Positions 18,974 through 28,524 of a stretch of 64,000 bases of DNA are shown piece after piece. A program made the translations under genes and the position numbers. The notes below the pieces were generated by a model. That model was not told the DNA's origin, searched no databases, and saw only the letters and a program-made list of their open reading frames with translations. How positions within the stretch are numbered: the first letter of the stretch is position 1; the number at the start of each line of letters is the position of its first letter. Source of the stretch: Sialis fuliginosa (taxonomy: Eukaryota; Arthropoda; Insecta; Megaloptera; Sialidae); contig OY540819.1 of the NCBI GenBank assembly GCA_961205875.1, positions 2,420,501-2,484,500 on the forward strand, written 5' to 3'.

Positions 18974-19450
18974 ATGAGTATTGATAAGTTTGGTCGTCAG
19001 TTTAAAAGTATACGCGGACCGGCAGGTCGACCTGGTGTTGGATTTACACTCTCCTCAAGTGGTGATTTCGACCTTAATTACAAGCATATACAACATGTTA
19101 AAAATCCAGTCAAAACTGATGATGTCGCAACAAAAGAATATGTTGATATTGCATGTAAATCAACATATATTACCCAAGTCGATGGTATAGAAGTGTTTGA
19201 TATTGCTGATAAACGTATTATTGGACTAGCACCACCATTGGAACAAGATAGTGCTGTTAATAAGAAATACGTAGATGATACAATAACTATTGTGGGATCT
19301 ACACTAGCTAATTCTTTGATTGCGTTGAGAAGATCTTTGGAATCATTACAGCAGCAACAATTAAATACCAAAGAGTATATCGATAACCTAGTTACAATTA
19401 CTGCAACAAAACTACGCAATCAAATTGAGGAATTACCTAAATCAAAATGA
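18974..19450 (+). CDS. Fibre-like trimeric structural protein
   Basis: 158 residues from ATG 18974; an in-frame ATG at 18953 would add seven. A short collagen-like GPAGRPG (15-21) is followed by two copies of the repeat seen in phage and viral fibres: VKNPVKTDDVATKEYVD (42-58) and LAPPLEQDSAVNKKYVD (85-101). The rest (110-158) is heptad-rich and probably coiled coil, with a third degenerate TKEYID. This suggests a trimeric shaft projecting from the penton. No globular receptor-binding head is evident. The stop overlaps the integrase start (ATGA). Confidence 0.65.
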   Translation: MSIDKFGRQFKSIRGPAGRPGVGFTLSSSGDFDLNYKHIQHVKNPVKTDDVATKEYVDIACKSTYITQVDGIEVFDIADKRIIGLAPPLEQDSAVNKKYVDDTITIVGSTLANSLIALRRSLESLQQQQLNTKEYIDNLVTITATKLRNQIEELPKSK

Positions 19451-20370
19451 GCAAATTACAAGTGGTGAATGAATTGCATAAGCCGGCTCGAAAAAACTTC
19501 AAACGTAGACGTGTTATAATAAAAGGATTAGATGATTTGTGGCAAGCAGATTTGGTAGAGATGATTCCATATGCAAAAGTGAATAACAATTACAAATATT
19601 TACTTACCGTGATTGATGCATTCTCGAAGTATGCCTGGGTTATTCCAGTAAAAAATAAAACTGCTACTGATGTGACTCGTGCTATGAAATCAATCTTTGA
19701 GGATGTAAATGCTCGTATACCCGCAAATTTACATACTGATAATGGTAAAGAGTTTTACAATTCAGTTTTCAAGAATCTTATGAGTGTTCACAACATTAAT
19801 CACTACTCAACATTTACGCACATGAAAGCATCAATTGTAGAGCGTTTTAATCGAACGTTGAAGGAACACATGTGGAAACAATTCAGTCTACGTGGTACAT
19901 ATGTGTGGACATCCATTCTGAAAACGCTTGTTTCAAATTATAATAATACGAAACATTCCACAATAAAAATGAAACCAATTGACGTTAATAAAAGTAATGA
20001 ACAACTTCTGCTTAATACAGCCTTTAATCATATAAAAATAGCTGGTGTTAGAAAATATGATATTGGAACTTTCGTTCGCATTAGCAAACATAAAACTGTA
20101 TTTGAGAAAGGCTACACACCAAATTGGTCTACGGAGATATTTAAAATTGTTAAAGTTCAAATAACAAATCCAGTTACGTACTTACTTCAAGATATAGATG
20201 GAGAATCGATCGAGGGTGGTTTTTATGGTTATGAATTGCAAAAAGTTAAATATCAAGATGTTTACTTGGTGGAAAAAATTATACGTTATAAAGAAAATAA
20301 AGCTTACGTCAAATGGTTAGGATTTCCTGCAACACATAATTCATGGATCAATAAGGAGGATATTGAATAA
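19447..20370 (+). CDS. INT: Retroviral-type integrase with C-terminal chromodomain
   Basis: 307 residues. The rve catalytic core carries Asp35 (LWQADLVEM), Asp98 (LHTDNGKEF) and Glu132 (ASIVERFNRT). A chromodomain follows at 271-305 (VYLVEKIIRY ... YVKWLGFP ... SW), as in other Polinton and chromovirus integrases, and may guide insertion to modified chromatin. The N-terminal zinc-binding domain of retroviral integrases is not recognisable. The gene overlaps the fibre gene by four bases and converges on polB. Confidence 0.92.
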   Translation: MSKLQVVNELHKPARKNFKRRRVIIKGLDDLWQADLVEMIPYAKVNNNYKYLLTVIDAFSKYAWVIPVKNKTATDVTRAMKSIFEDVNARIPANLHTDNGKEFYNSVFKNLMSVHNINHYSTFTHMKASIVERFNRTLKEHMWKQFSLRGTYVWTSILKTLVSNYNNTKHSTIKMKPIDVNKSNEQLLLNTAFNHIKIAGVRKYDIGTFVRISKHKTVFEKGYTPNWSTEIFKIVKVQITNPVTYLLQDIDGESIEGGFYGYELQKVKYQDVYLVEKIIRYKENKAYVKWLGFPATHNSWINKEDIE

Positions 20371-20485
20371 TACACATTGTTTTAACTTTATAATTTTTAT
20401 TAAATAATATAAGTTGTAATATATGATTATAATAAAATATATTTGATTATACGAATTGTTTTATTTATATAAATTCTATTTATTA
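20371..20485. terminator. Convergent 3' ends of integrase and polB
   Basis: 115 bp of A/T-rich DNA between the two stop codons. AATAAAATA (near 20430) serves the rightward side, and TTTATT runs (20461-20485) give AATAAA on the leftward strand. These are probable polyadenylation signals for both convergent genes. Confidence 0.5.
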
Positions 20486-23400
20486 TTACAGGTTTTTTAT
20501 TTTATAATGACCCCACGCTAAAGTATCGGTAGAATCTTGTTGTAAAAATCGTTTATCATCTTTTCCGCTAAGTGAAATTTTATTAACATTTTGAGTAAAT
20601 ATAGTATGCTTTATTGATTTAAATGTAACCATGTTCCTGTATAAAACATTGGTAACATCGATACACTTAATATAATTTTCTATTGTTAAATTATTAACAA
20701 CATTTTTCTTAATACCTTTTGATTTTTTTATAATTCTATCTCCAACATCCATAGCATACATTTTCGATCTTAACCCCACAAATTCTCTGAATATAGATCC
20801 GCCATGTTCATCTTTCATTAACCCCACAATTTTCTTATTAACTAGCGGTATATTATATATATTTCCAGGTTGATAGTTAGAGGTGTCAAATTTATTTATA
20901 TTAAGTTTTATGTCTTGGTATATGTCCTCAGTGATTATTTCATACGTCAGTGAGTCTGTGTCAGTATAAAGTAATTTCAATTTATCATTGTATTTTTGTT
21001 TCATAAATGAATAGTGAAAATCGTAAACTAAAGTTTTTGAAAGTTCCAAAACAACTAATCCCAAATATATAGGTTTGTTATATTTAACTTTAAGTCGATT
21101 CATTTGTATAGCAGTCATGTTCTCCGTAAAAATAGATGCACTATTGAAGTTAGGTTTTGCAATCAATGTCTCAGCACCATAACGTTTTCCAATATTTTTC
21201 CAATGAGTTATCAATCTTATATCAGTTCTCTTATCAACATTCTCCATAGTTTTCCCATATATACAATTATTCATTAACTTAAAAAAATCCGCATCAAACG
21301 TTGATGTGGCCTTTTTTCTCAGTTCCGTGTTTAATTCTATATATTTCGTTAGCCATGGAGATTGTTTGAATTCTAAAATTCTATGGATACGTGTCAGTAC
21401 AAGTCCATGAGTTAAACATTGTTTTAAATTTCTATAATGAATAATGTATTTGTATTTATTGTTCAAATTCGGAATTAATTTGGCATTGGTAGCGTTTGGT
21501 GGAATCATTGATTCTGCACAAAATGGTAGATCATTATGAGCATCATGCAAATGCTCGGGATATTGTATATCAACCTGTAATATATATCCAATATCAGATT
21601 GATCATCAACGGTGGATACATCAAATGTTTCTATTTCAGCTTCGGTTAACCAACGAAACTTGGCATACGGAATGTGTTGGGACATAGCCCAGCCATACAA
21701 ATTATTGGCATCTAGGTATAGGATATATTTTGATTCTTGAGTAGAATCGTAATCATCCATATACCTATTGTTTGCCTTCGAATGCCGATGGGAACATTGA
21801 GAAATACCACCGCGGATGCCTTTCTGCACAAAACTAATCATGCTTATGTCGGTTAACAACTCAAGTTTAATTTGAGTTAACTTAAGCATAGCATCCCACG
21901 ATAACCCTGGTGCAGTATAATACTGGCAAGGATCTAAACCATATGAGTTAGTGCATACAGTTCTAAAATTTTCGAATATGTCCGCTAGTAGTAACACGTC
22001 ACATTTGAGATATAAATCTGAATATTCACCCAAGTTTTTGATATTGAAATGCGCCCACACTGTCTGTGCATGTTTGTAGTCGTCCGTTGTTATGTTGCTA
22101 TTTGTCAATTTACTGTGAAATGATTCAATACTGGGTAGTTGTCGTGTCTCCGTAAATTTCGTCCAACAGTCTGTAAAGTCATAGGGGTATACACCCTTGC
22201 GAGTCATTAGTTTAAAACTAGTATCGTTTGTAAAAAAATTTCTCATTTCACGAAATTCAGTCATTGATGCTGTGAGTTTATCTAAGGAAGCCCCCATAAA
22301 TCTAAACGAATCTAAAAATCTAATTTTGAAATGTACATTATGAATTTTGCCCTTCCAATAGTATGAGTCCACCAAAATGTTTTGAGTAAATGAAATGTAG
22401 GACTCCTTATTTGTTGCAATTACGTCAAGTTTATCGTCATAAATTGAAAACTCTTTAATAAATAAATGAGCATCGTATCCTGTTAGATTGTGAAACAGTA
22501 TGGGCACAAATGTAGGGATAGTAAATTTTATGTTGCATTGACTATGCGCAGCCCCCCTATAGTTGCCGGTCAAATGACAATGATCACGAACTTTATCTGC
22601 AGCATCTAACACCTTGTTACAAATATGGCACTGCATAGCGTTATCGTGTTTGCTTATTTCTAATACTGTTAATGGGATCATAGGAACTATATTCTTAATA
22701 ATTTTATAAATATTTTTCACTTCTTCTCGGATTCGATCCACAAATACCGCAGCACAGTCTGGATTTCGGTAAGTGACGTACTTGCATAGAGATGCGTCAT
22801 AACTACATTTAATGTAATATGCAAAGCTGTGCGGCTCATGTACTTGGATTGGCGTTGTTGACGATGTTGATGGATTCGGCGAACAGGTGCTCACAGGTCT
22901 CAGAAGACTTTCGAAATCCGCATAAATAACGAATGGCACTTTCATTTGTCTCTCATTATGTGTATATTCAATGATCTCGTCCTCAGTTGGTAAAATTGTT
23001 CTTATCTTGTTACAATCATGTATCAAATGATTTTGTAGCAAAACTTCGGTACCAAAATGCAACAAGCAACCATCACAAATCCATTTCATATTTTTTCTTT
23101 TGGATAATTGAGTAGATACCAACCGAGAAATATTCTTTATCCAGCAATAATGAGTTTTCACCCCATCATCAATATACAACAAATTAATATGCTTAATTTG
23201 ACGATTTACTGAATGATATAGGGGTCCGACTACGTCATAGTGCACATTGTTATGCTCCAATCCGAAAACATTGACACTTATATTGTTCAATTTCTCAAAT
23301 TTGGATATGTCTTTAAGTCTCATCGGAAATTTGAGATTTTCTAGATTGAGCACTGTGTTGAAATGCGGATACGATTGAATGCGAAATGAACTTTTTTCAG

Positions 23401-24295
23401 CAGGAAATAGAGCTGCTGTTATGCTCCAGGCAAAACACATATCGTCATCATTTTTTATATTTACACACGCTTTTTTATCCTCAATTTCTGCTGGTAGCTT
23501 GATGTAGGATGAACCGATCACACCCCGTAAAGGGTTATATCGATTAACATTTATTTCTATATGTTGTACTTTTACCAGGGCCCAACCACTATCACGTTCC
23601 TGGAATTCTTCGCTTTTTATTACTATATCCTTAACTATTGTTTTTAATGAGTCATCAATGTCCGCTGACTCATTTACAGTGTAATTTTTTGTGTTGAACG
23701 ATTTAACACTGGTGCACTCACTAGCCGCTTGAGTATATAAAGCAAACAATTCAATGTTAAATTTATAGCTCTTATGCTCTTCCAACTGCGCACTCAATAG
23801 CTCCAGCACTATATCGAATGTAGAGTGCATAAATGCAGTTGGACAGATCATAATATCACTAACATTATTGCTTATTTTAAAACTAATGATGCGGCTTTTA
23901 AATGCACTGTTTATAACTTCGACATTGTCACTGTATTTAATTACACTAGAGTTCTTTTTGTGATTGTTTGTTCGCAAATGTGCCTGAAAATGATTCAGCG
24001 GAACCTGTACATCGCATACACTGCACAATTTTAATTGTTTCTTAATGTCCACAGTTTTTAATTGTTTAGCAGCCTGCACTTTATTCACTGAACATTTGCG
24101 TTTTAACACAGCGGTTTTATGAAATGTCGCTAAGTGTTCATTTAAATGATCGAGTCTTGTTAAAGTTTTCCCGCAAACTTCACATACATACTTAGATCCT
24201 TCGTGGATCTTTTCATGCCGTTTTAAAGCATCACTCCTTGTGAAATTAGTATTGCACAATGGACACACAAACAATGCACTTAGCATACTATTCAT
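20486..24295 (-). CDS. POLB: Protein-primed family B DNA polymerase
   Basis: 1269 residues, ATG start. N-terminus: two C2H2 fingers (Cys11-His31, Cys38-His59) and a third (91-112). Then a region with NPLRG, SYIKLP and DDDMCFAWSI (about 264-291) ending in HYCWI (382-386), a cysteine-protease-like (possibly OTU-like) pattern with Cys287 and His382 as candidate residues. A further zinc site lies at 417-438. Exonuclease motifs: YADFES (468-473), HNLTGYDAH (602-610) and YLKCDVLLLAD (772-782), with an endonuclease VII-like CHIC...DHCHLTGNYRGAAHSQCN insert (566-588) between the first two. Polymerase motifs: A YLDANNLYG (870-878), B NNCIYGK (1009-1015), C YTDTDS (1110-1115). It replicates the element from a terminal protein bound at the TIR ends. 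Intact. Confidence 0.95.
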   Translation of the reverse strand: MNSMLSALFVCPLCNTNFTRSDALKRHEKIHEGSKYVCEVCGKTLTRLDHLNEHLATFHKTAVLKRKCSVNKVQAAKQLKTVDIKKQLKLCSVCDVQVPLNHFQAHLRTNNHKKNSSVIKYSDNVEVINSAFKSRIISFKISNNVSDIMICPTAFMHSTFDIVLELLSAQLEEHKSYKFNIELFALYTQAASECTSVKSFNTKNYTVNESADIDDSLKTIVKDIVIKSEEFQERDSGWALVKVQHIEINVNRYNPLRGVIGSSYIKLPAEIEDKKACVNIKNDDDMCFAWSITAALFPAEKSSFRIQSYPHFNTVLNLENLKFPMRLKDISKFEKLNNISVNVFGLEHNNVHYDVVGPLYHSVNRQIKHINLLYIDDGVKTHYCWIKNISRLVSTQLSKRKNMKWICDGCLLHFGTEVLLQNHLIHDCNKIRTILPTEDEIIEYTHNERQMKVPFVIYADFESLLRPVSTCSPNPSTSSTTPIQVHEPHSFAYYIKCSYDASLCKYVTYRNPDCAAVFVDRIREEVKNIYKIIKNIVPMIPLTVLEISKHDNAMQCHICNKVLDAADKVRDHCHLTGNYRGAAHSQCNIKFTIPTFVPILFHNLTGYDAHLFIKEFSIYDDKLDVIATNKESYISFTQNILVDSYYWKGKIHNVHFKIRFLDSFRFMGASLDKLTASMTEFREMRNFFTNDTSFKLMTRKGVYPYDFTDCWTKFTETRQLPSIESFHSKLTNSNITTDDYKHAQTVWAHFNIKNLGEYSDLYLKCDVLLLADIFENFRTVCTNSYGLDPCQYYTAPGLSWDAMLKLTQIKLELLTDISMISFVQKGIRGGISQCSHRHSKANNRYMDDYDSTQESKYILYLDANNLYGWAMSQHIPYAKFRWLTEAEIETFDVSTVDDQSDIGYILQVDIQYPEHLHDAHNDLPFCAESMIPPNATNAKLIPNLNNKYKYIIHYRNLKQCLTHGLVLTRIHRILEFKQSPWLTKYIELNTELRKKATSTFDADFFKLMNNCIYGKTMENVDKRTDIRLITHWKNIGKRYGAETLIAKPNFNSASIFTENMTAIQMNRLKVKYNKPIYLGLVVLELSKTLVYDFHYSFMKQKYNDKLKLLYTDTDSLTYEIITEDIYQDIKLNINKFDTSNYQPGNIYNIPLVNKKIVGLMKDEHGGSIFREFVGLRSKMYAMDVGDRIIKKSKGIKKNVVNNLTIENYIKCIDVTNVLYRNMVTFKSIKHTIFTQNVNKISLSGKDDKRFLQQDSTDTLAWGHYKIKNL

Positions 24296-24442
24296 TGTTA
24301 AAATTGTATAGTTGTTGTAACAATTGTAGTAGTAGTAGCCAGCACAAGATGTATCGAAATACTAACTAAAATTAACTCAAGCACTGGTATATATAGCCGA
24401 ACAACACATTCTTCTAGAATTTTCCATAAGTGATGATGTCAT

Positions 24443-25322
24443 ACTCTGTTGTGCAATCCTCTAATCGCAAACGGTTAATGTAAACACTGTGTTATTGAAT
24501 TCCTGTGTATAGTCATAGTGTAAAAATAGAATATTACGGTGATGACGTCATAGGATATTGCGCAACATCATGCAATTCCATACGGTATGTGTGTGCAGGC
24601 CGGGCTCAGGCCGGGGCCTAGGCCTCGGATGTTATTTTTCGGGGGGGCCCAAATTTTCACTTAATGTCTATTGATGCGCACGACCGTTGCGGTTCTTTTT
24701 TTTTCGGGGGCCTGAAATTTAACTTAATGTCTATCGATGCGCACGATCATTTGCAATTCTTTTTTTTGTTTTGGGGCCTCAATTTTCACTTAATACCTAT
24801 CGATGCGCACGAACGTTTGCGCAGTTTTTTTATTTCGGGGCCTCAATTTTTCCTTAATGAATTTTTTGCACTCTCCACCCTAATCAGGTCCTGTCGCCCC
24901 GGGAGGGTAAAGTAGAGCTGTGTAATTAGTCGGGTTGCGAATCGTGCTCTCAAGATTTGATAGTTCAGCTTTTCGACAACAGGTCGTGGTGTGAATCTCG
25001 ACTGCGCAGGGTGGGTGTGAGTCTATGGTAATAGCGGAGTTTTGAACAATTTGACGCAGTTTTTATACTTTTTAGCAAAGCTATGAACCATTTTAACAGA
25101 GTTTTGAACCATTTCACGCAGATTTGAAATTTTTTATCGAAGTTTTCAACCATTTAGCGGAGTGATGAACCGTTTTAAAAGGTCCTTTTAACTATTTTAT
25201 TTAGCGAAGCTACGAACCAAATCCACCTTTTAGTTCAGCTTTTCACCAACAGGTGGCGCTGATGCGGTTTGAAACTTGGATCGGGTGGAGGGTGGCTCTA
25301 GAAACCGTCAATATACACTACT
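24443..25322 (-). repeat. Right terminal inverted repeat of the Polinton (880 bp)
   Basis: Inverted copy of 11356-12244, ending in CCGTCAATATACACTACT at the 6-bp duplication 25323-25328. It lies 147 bp upstream of the polymerase start, so the polB promoter is at or just inside its inner edge. It carries the same 63-66 bp and about 24 bp internal repeats as the left end. Confidence 0.9.
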
Positions 25323-25616
25323 AGCTAGCAATTACATTCAAATGGGGTATTAATACTGTACTAGTATCTATGGATTAGTTATGGAATTTAGAGCAGTGAC
25401 ACTTCAATTAATTGTAACACAGTTGGCATCTTTGACCGTACAAAATAATTTTCATAATATCACCACTGTTTTAATACCGTTTGTATTTACCATCAACGCG
25501 TGCGCGAAACTTGTCAAAGTCATCAACAAACTCCAAAAGAACTGTCATATAAGTTTGATATCTCAGTTGAAAGTGTTTGTTAGCTAACAAATTTGTTAGG
25601 TCCTTTATGATACCGG
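25323..25616. mobile_element. Right part of the MITE split by the Polinton
   Basis: Begins with the second copy of the Polinton target duplication (AGCTAG) and ends with TTTGTTAGGTCCTTTAT plus GATACCGG, the inverse of the left stub at 11318-11355. No coding capacity; the short open frame at 25381 is not supported. Confidence 0.6.
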
Positions 25617-25917
25617 ACATCTGAATAACTATATACGTGATTTTTCAGAAATCTGACAGAGGACCCCCAGACTCTCCGTATTAGCCCAAAACTAATTAAA
25701 TATCATTAATTATCGTGCTATTGACATATTTTCGCAGTAAAATTGTAACATGACAATCTCGATCAGACCAAAATAAAAATGAAACGATTTCAAAATGTTG
25801 AGTATCACTGTTCTAGTTAACACATTCAACCACCATCAGAGCATGCGTAGAGCGTTAATATTACAGCGAATTGGTATAATAATAAAACCTTGTAATAATA
25901 AAATATTCTGTGTTGAA
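25617..25917 (+). promoter_or_regulatory. 5' flank of zinc-finger unit B
   Basis: From about 25695 this matches the 3' half of the duplicated module at 460-576. The NRF1-like site found upstream of A and D is eroded here to AGCATGCGTAGAGCG. An upstream ATG at 25795 is in frame with the leader exon, and the frame is open in units B and C but not in A, so it is treated as 5' UTR. Confidence 0.5.
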
Positions 25918-26028
25918 ATGTTTCACGTTAAACAGGAAGATATAAAAGAAGAAATAGAAGACATAGATTGTCTTCAGGATATTGACACTTACGATGATTT
26001 TTCTAAATACTATAAACAGGAAATTGAG
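25918..26028 (+). CDS. C2H2 zinc-finger protein B, exon 1 (leader)
   Basis: 37 codons from ATG 25918 to the phase-0 donor GAG|GTAAGT. The leader contains VKQE and IKEE, both psi-K-x-E SUMO-type motifs, in a strongly acidic context (EEIEDIDCLQDIDTYDD). It differs from unit C only at the penultimate residue (Ile for Phe). With exon 2 at 27245 it yields about 454 residues. Its conservation between paralogues, while the intron diverges and gains indels, supports it as coding. Confidence 0.75.
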
Positions 26029-27244
26029 GTAAGTAATACATAATAGTGATCGTTAAAATTGAATCATAGGTTAGGTTTCATATAGTATGTTTGACAGATG
26101 CTCAAATGTAAATCAGAGTTTCCAAAACAATTGTAGTATAATCTGTAATATTGATTTCTGATAATATGTATTTATTAATAATATAGAACATGAAGATAAT
26201 GTTGATTTTATGCATCGATGGACTAAATTAATAGGCAAATTAAATTTATAGGTAATTCAATTTTTTTATCGAAATTAAATTTTTTGTCTAGTCAGTGGCA
26301 CGTTATTCAATGTACAAAAAGTGCAGTTATGTTGGGCCTTCATCAACAGTGGGGGGTGGGGGGGGGGGGCAATAATAAATTTAATTATTTAATTATAAAC
26401 AAAAAGAATTTATGACTGTTTCAATTATTAGGGTAGGTAGCAAAATAGTCATTTTGGGGATTATTTTGATAAATTCATAACTGGAAAACTGTAAGACCCA
26501 GGTCCAAACTTGGTATAGTGAATTTGTAGGTAACATTATAACACACCAAAATAATGATAAAAAAATACCACATATTGGGGAAAAATGTCATTTTTATAAA
26601 CAATTTCCAAAAAATAAATATATTTTTTTACTTTGATGAGCAATAACTCTGAACTGGAAACGCGGCTGGCAATAACACTAATACTGAAAAATACGTTAGT
26701 TAATTACCTATGAAACTGACTCATAGTGGTTGCTCTAGTTACGTTACTTTGGAAGTTATGAGATAATCTTTGTTTGTAAGTACTACTCTGAAGGAAGTTT
26801 TTAACATCCTGTAGCTCAGAAGGTGTTGAAGAGAGACTCTCCTTTTCATTACAATTTTTTACTCACAATGATCCAAGAAATCAGCTCTTAAATATCTGTA
26901 TCCCAAACCAGATCATCCTGTATATTCAATAATGTTATTAGATAAGACGTAGTTAGTTTGTTTAGTCTATTCACCCTACCCCTGGTGATAATGTTTATGT
27001 TTGTGAAGCTTGTGTTTCGAATATTGAGCAATTAAATATTATTTTATGAAAATTATAATGGAGTTTTATTTTAAAAACAATATGATAAAAAAAAATTACA
27101 AAGATAAAAAAGAAAATTTTAAAAATCCTACAAAATCAAATTTTGGTAATTATGAACCCCGTGGAATTTAAAGAAATTTCCACTTTACAAATTTATCATT
27201 ATTATACATTTTAATTTATTACTGTATTGAGTTATGTTTTTCAG
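26029..27244 (+). other. Intron of ZNF unit B
   Basis: 1,216 bp, the shortest intron of the family and closest to its unexpanded state. It contains a long G-rich tract (26347-26368) at the same paralogous position as in units C (30065-30083) and D (53992-54007). No gene inside. The acceptor is TTTTTCAG. Confidence 0.7.
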
Positions 27245-28498
27245 GAAGACATTGTTGTTAAAGAAGAAAACGTACCAGAAATCAGAAGCGATCAACAAGT
27301 AAATGAAGATGAAATAATTAACGAAGAGTCCATTTTTACAAAACAACGTTTTCATAAAACTAGTGTAAAATTAAAAAAAATTAAATGTGATCAATGCAAC
27401 CATAGTTGTAAACAAAAACAACAATTGTTAACGCACAAATTAACACATACTAATGAAAAACCTTTTAAATGCGATGAATGCGATTATAGCGGTAAACGTA
27501 GCTCTGATTTAGCAAGTCATAAACTAACACATACTAATGAAAAACCTTTTAAATGCAATCATTGTGATTTTAGCTGTAAACGAAGCTTTCAGTTAACATA
27601 CCATAAACTAACACATACTAATGAAAAACCTTTTAAATGCGACAAGTGCGATTATAGCTGTAAACAAAACTGTCTGCTAACAAACCATAAACTAATACAT
27701 ACAAATGAAAAACCTTTTAAATGCGATCATTGCGATTATAGCAGTAAACGTAACTGGGAATTAGCAATGCATAAACTAACACATACTAATGAAAAACCTT
27801 TTAAATGCGATGAATGCGATTATAGATGTAAACAAAAAAAATATTTATTAACACATACACTAAAACATACTAATGAAAAACCTTTTAAATGCGACCATTG
27901 CGATTATAGCTCTAAACGTAACAGGCATTTATCAATGCATAAACTAACACATACTAATGAAAAACCTTTTAAATGCGATGAGTGCGATTATAGTTGTAAA
28001 CAAAAAAAATATTTATTAAAACATAAACTAAAACATACTAATGAAAAACTTTTTAAATGCGACCATTGCGATTATAGCTGTAAACGTAGCAGGGAATTAG
28101 CAATGCATAAACTAACACATACTAATGAAAAACCTTTTAAATGCGATGAATGCGATTATAGATGTAAAAAAAAAAAATATTTATTAACACATACACTAAA
28201 ACATACTAATGAAAAACCTTTTAAATGCGACCATTGCGATTATAGCTCTAAACGTAACAGGCATTTATCAATGCATAAACTAACACATACTAATGAAAAA
28301 CCTTTTAAATGCGATGAGTGCGATTATAGTTGTAAACAAAAAAAATTATTATTAAAACATAAACTAAAACATACTAATGAAAAACTTTTTAAATGCGACC
28401 ATTGCGATTATAGCTGTAAACGTAACAGGCAATTAGCAATGCATAAACTATCACATATTAATATGAACAATCTGATAGAGTATTTAAATTTTAATTGA
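27245..28498 (+). CDS. C2H2 zinc-finger protein B, exon 2 (13 fingers)
   Basis: 417 codons after the TTTTTCAG acceptor, in phase with exon 1. An acidic linker EDIVVKEENVPEIRS (again with VKEE) precedes 13 tandem fingers, each CX2CX12HX3H, with TNEKPFKC linkers. Fingers alternate between a CDHCDYS..KR type and a CDECDY..CKQKK type; 6-8 and 10-12 repeat the same order, indicating an internal two- to four-finger duplication. A nuclear DNA-binding role is expected; the target is unknown. Fingers 1-4 align with fingers 1-4 of unit C, while later fingers differ in number and helix residues. Confidence 0.87.
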   Translation, partial: EDIVVKEENVPEIRSDQQVNEDEIINEESIFTKQRFHKTSVKLKKIKCDQCNHSCKQKQQLLTHKLTHTNEKPFKCDECDYSGKRSSDLASHKLTHTNEKPFKCNHCDFSCKRSFQLTYHKLTHTNEKPFKCDKCDYSCKQNCLLTNHKLIHTNEKPFKCDHCDYSSKRNWELAMHKLTHTNEKPFKCDECDYRCKQKKYLLTHTLKHTNEKPFKCDHCDYSSKRNRHLSMHKLTHTNEKPFKCDECDYSCKQKKYLLKHKLKHTNEKLFKCDHCDYSCKRSRELAMHKLTHTNEKPFKCDECDYRCKKKKYLLTHTLKHTNEKPFKCDHCDYSSKRNRHLSMHKLTHTNEKPFKCDECDYSCKQKKLLLKHKLKHTNEKLFKCDHCDYSCKRNRQLAMHKLSHINMNNLIEYLNFN

Positions 28499-28524
28499 TA
28501 TCATCATTTAAATTAAATTATATA

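Larger units (their letters stand above)
11356..25322. mobile_element. Complete Polinton/Maverick, 13,967 bp
   Basis: The termini are AGTAGTGTATATTGACGG and its inverse; AG at the start and a 6-bp duplication (AGCTAG, 11350-11355 and 25323-25328) are Polinton hallmarks. The terminal inverted repeats are 889 and 880 bp and nearly identical. Between them lie eleven genes, all open and intronless: six leftward, four rightward and the leftward polymerase. The full Polinton core is present: protein-primed PolB, retroviral-type integrase, FtsK/HerA-class packaging ATPase, adenain-like protease, and major and minor capsid proteins. The element also carries PLA2/membrane-active and fibre-like proteins, so it resembles the virion-forming (adintovirus-like) branch. 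Near-identity of the ends and lack of frameshifts indicate recent insertion. Confidence 0.95.
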
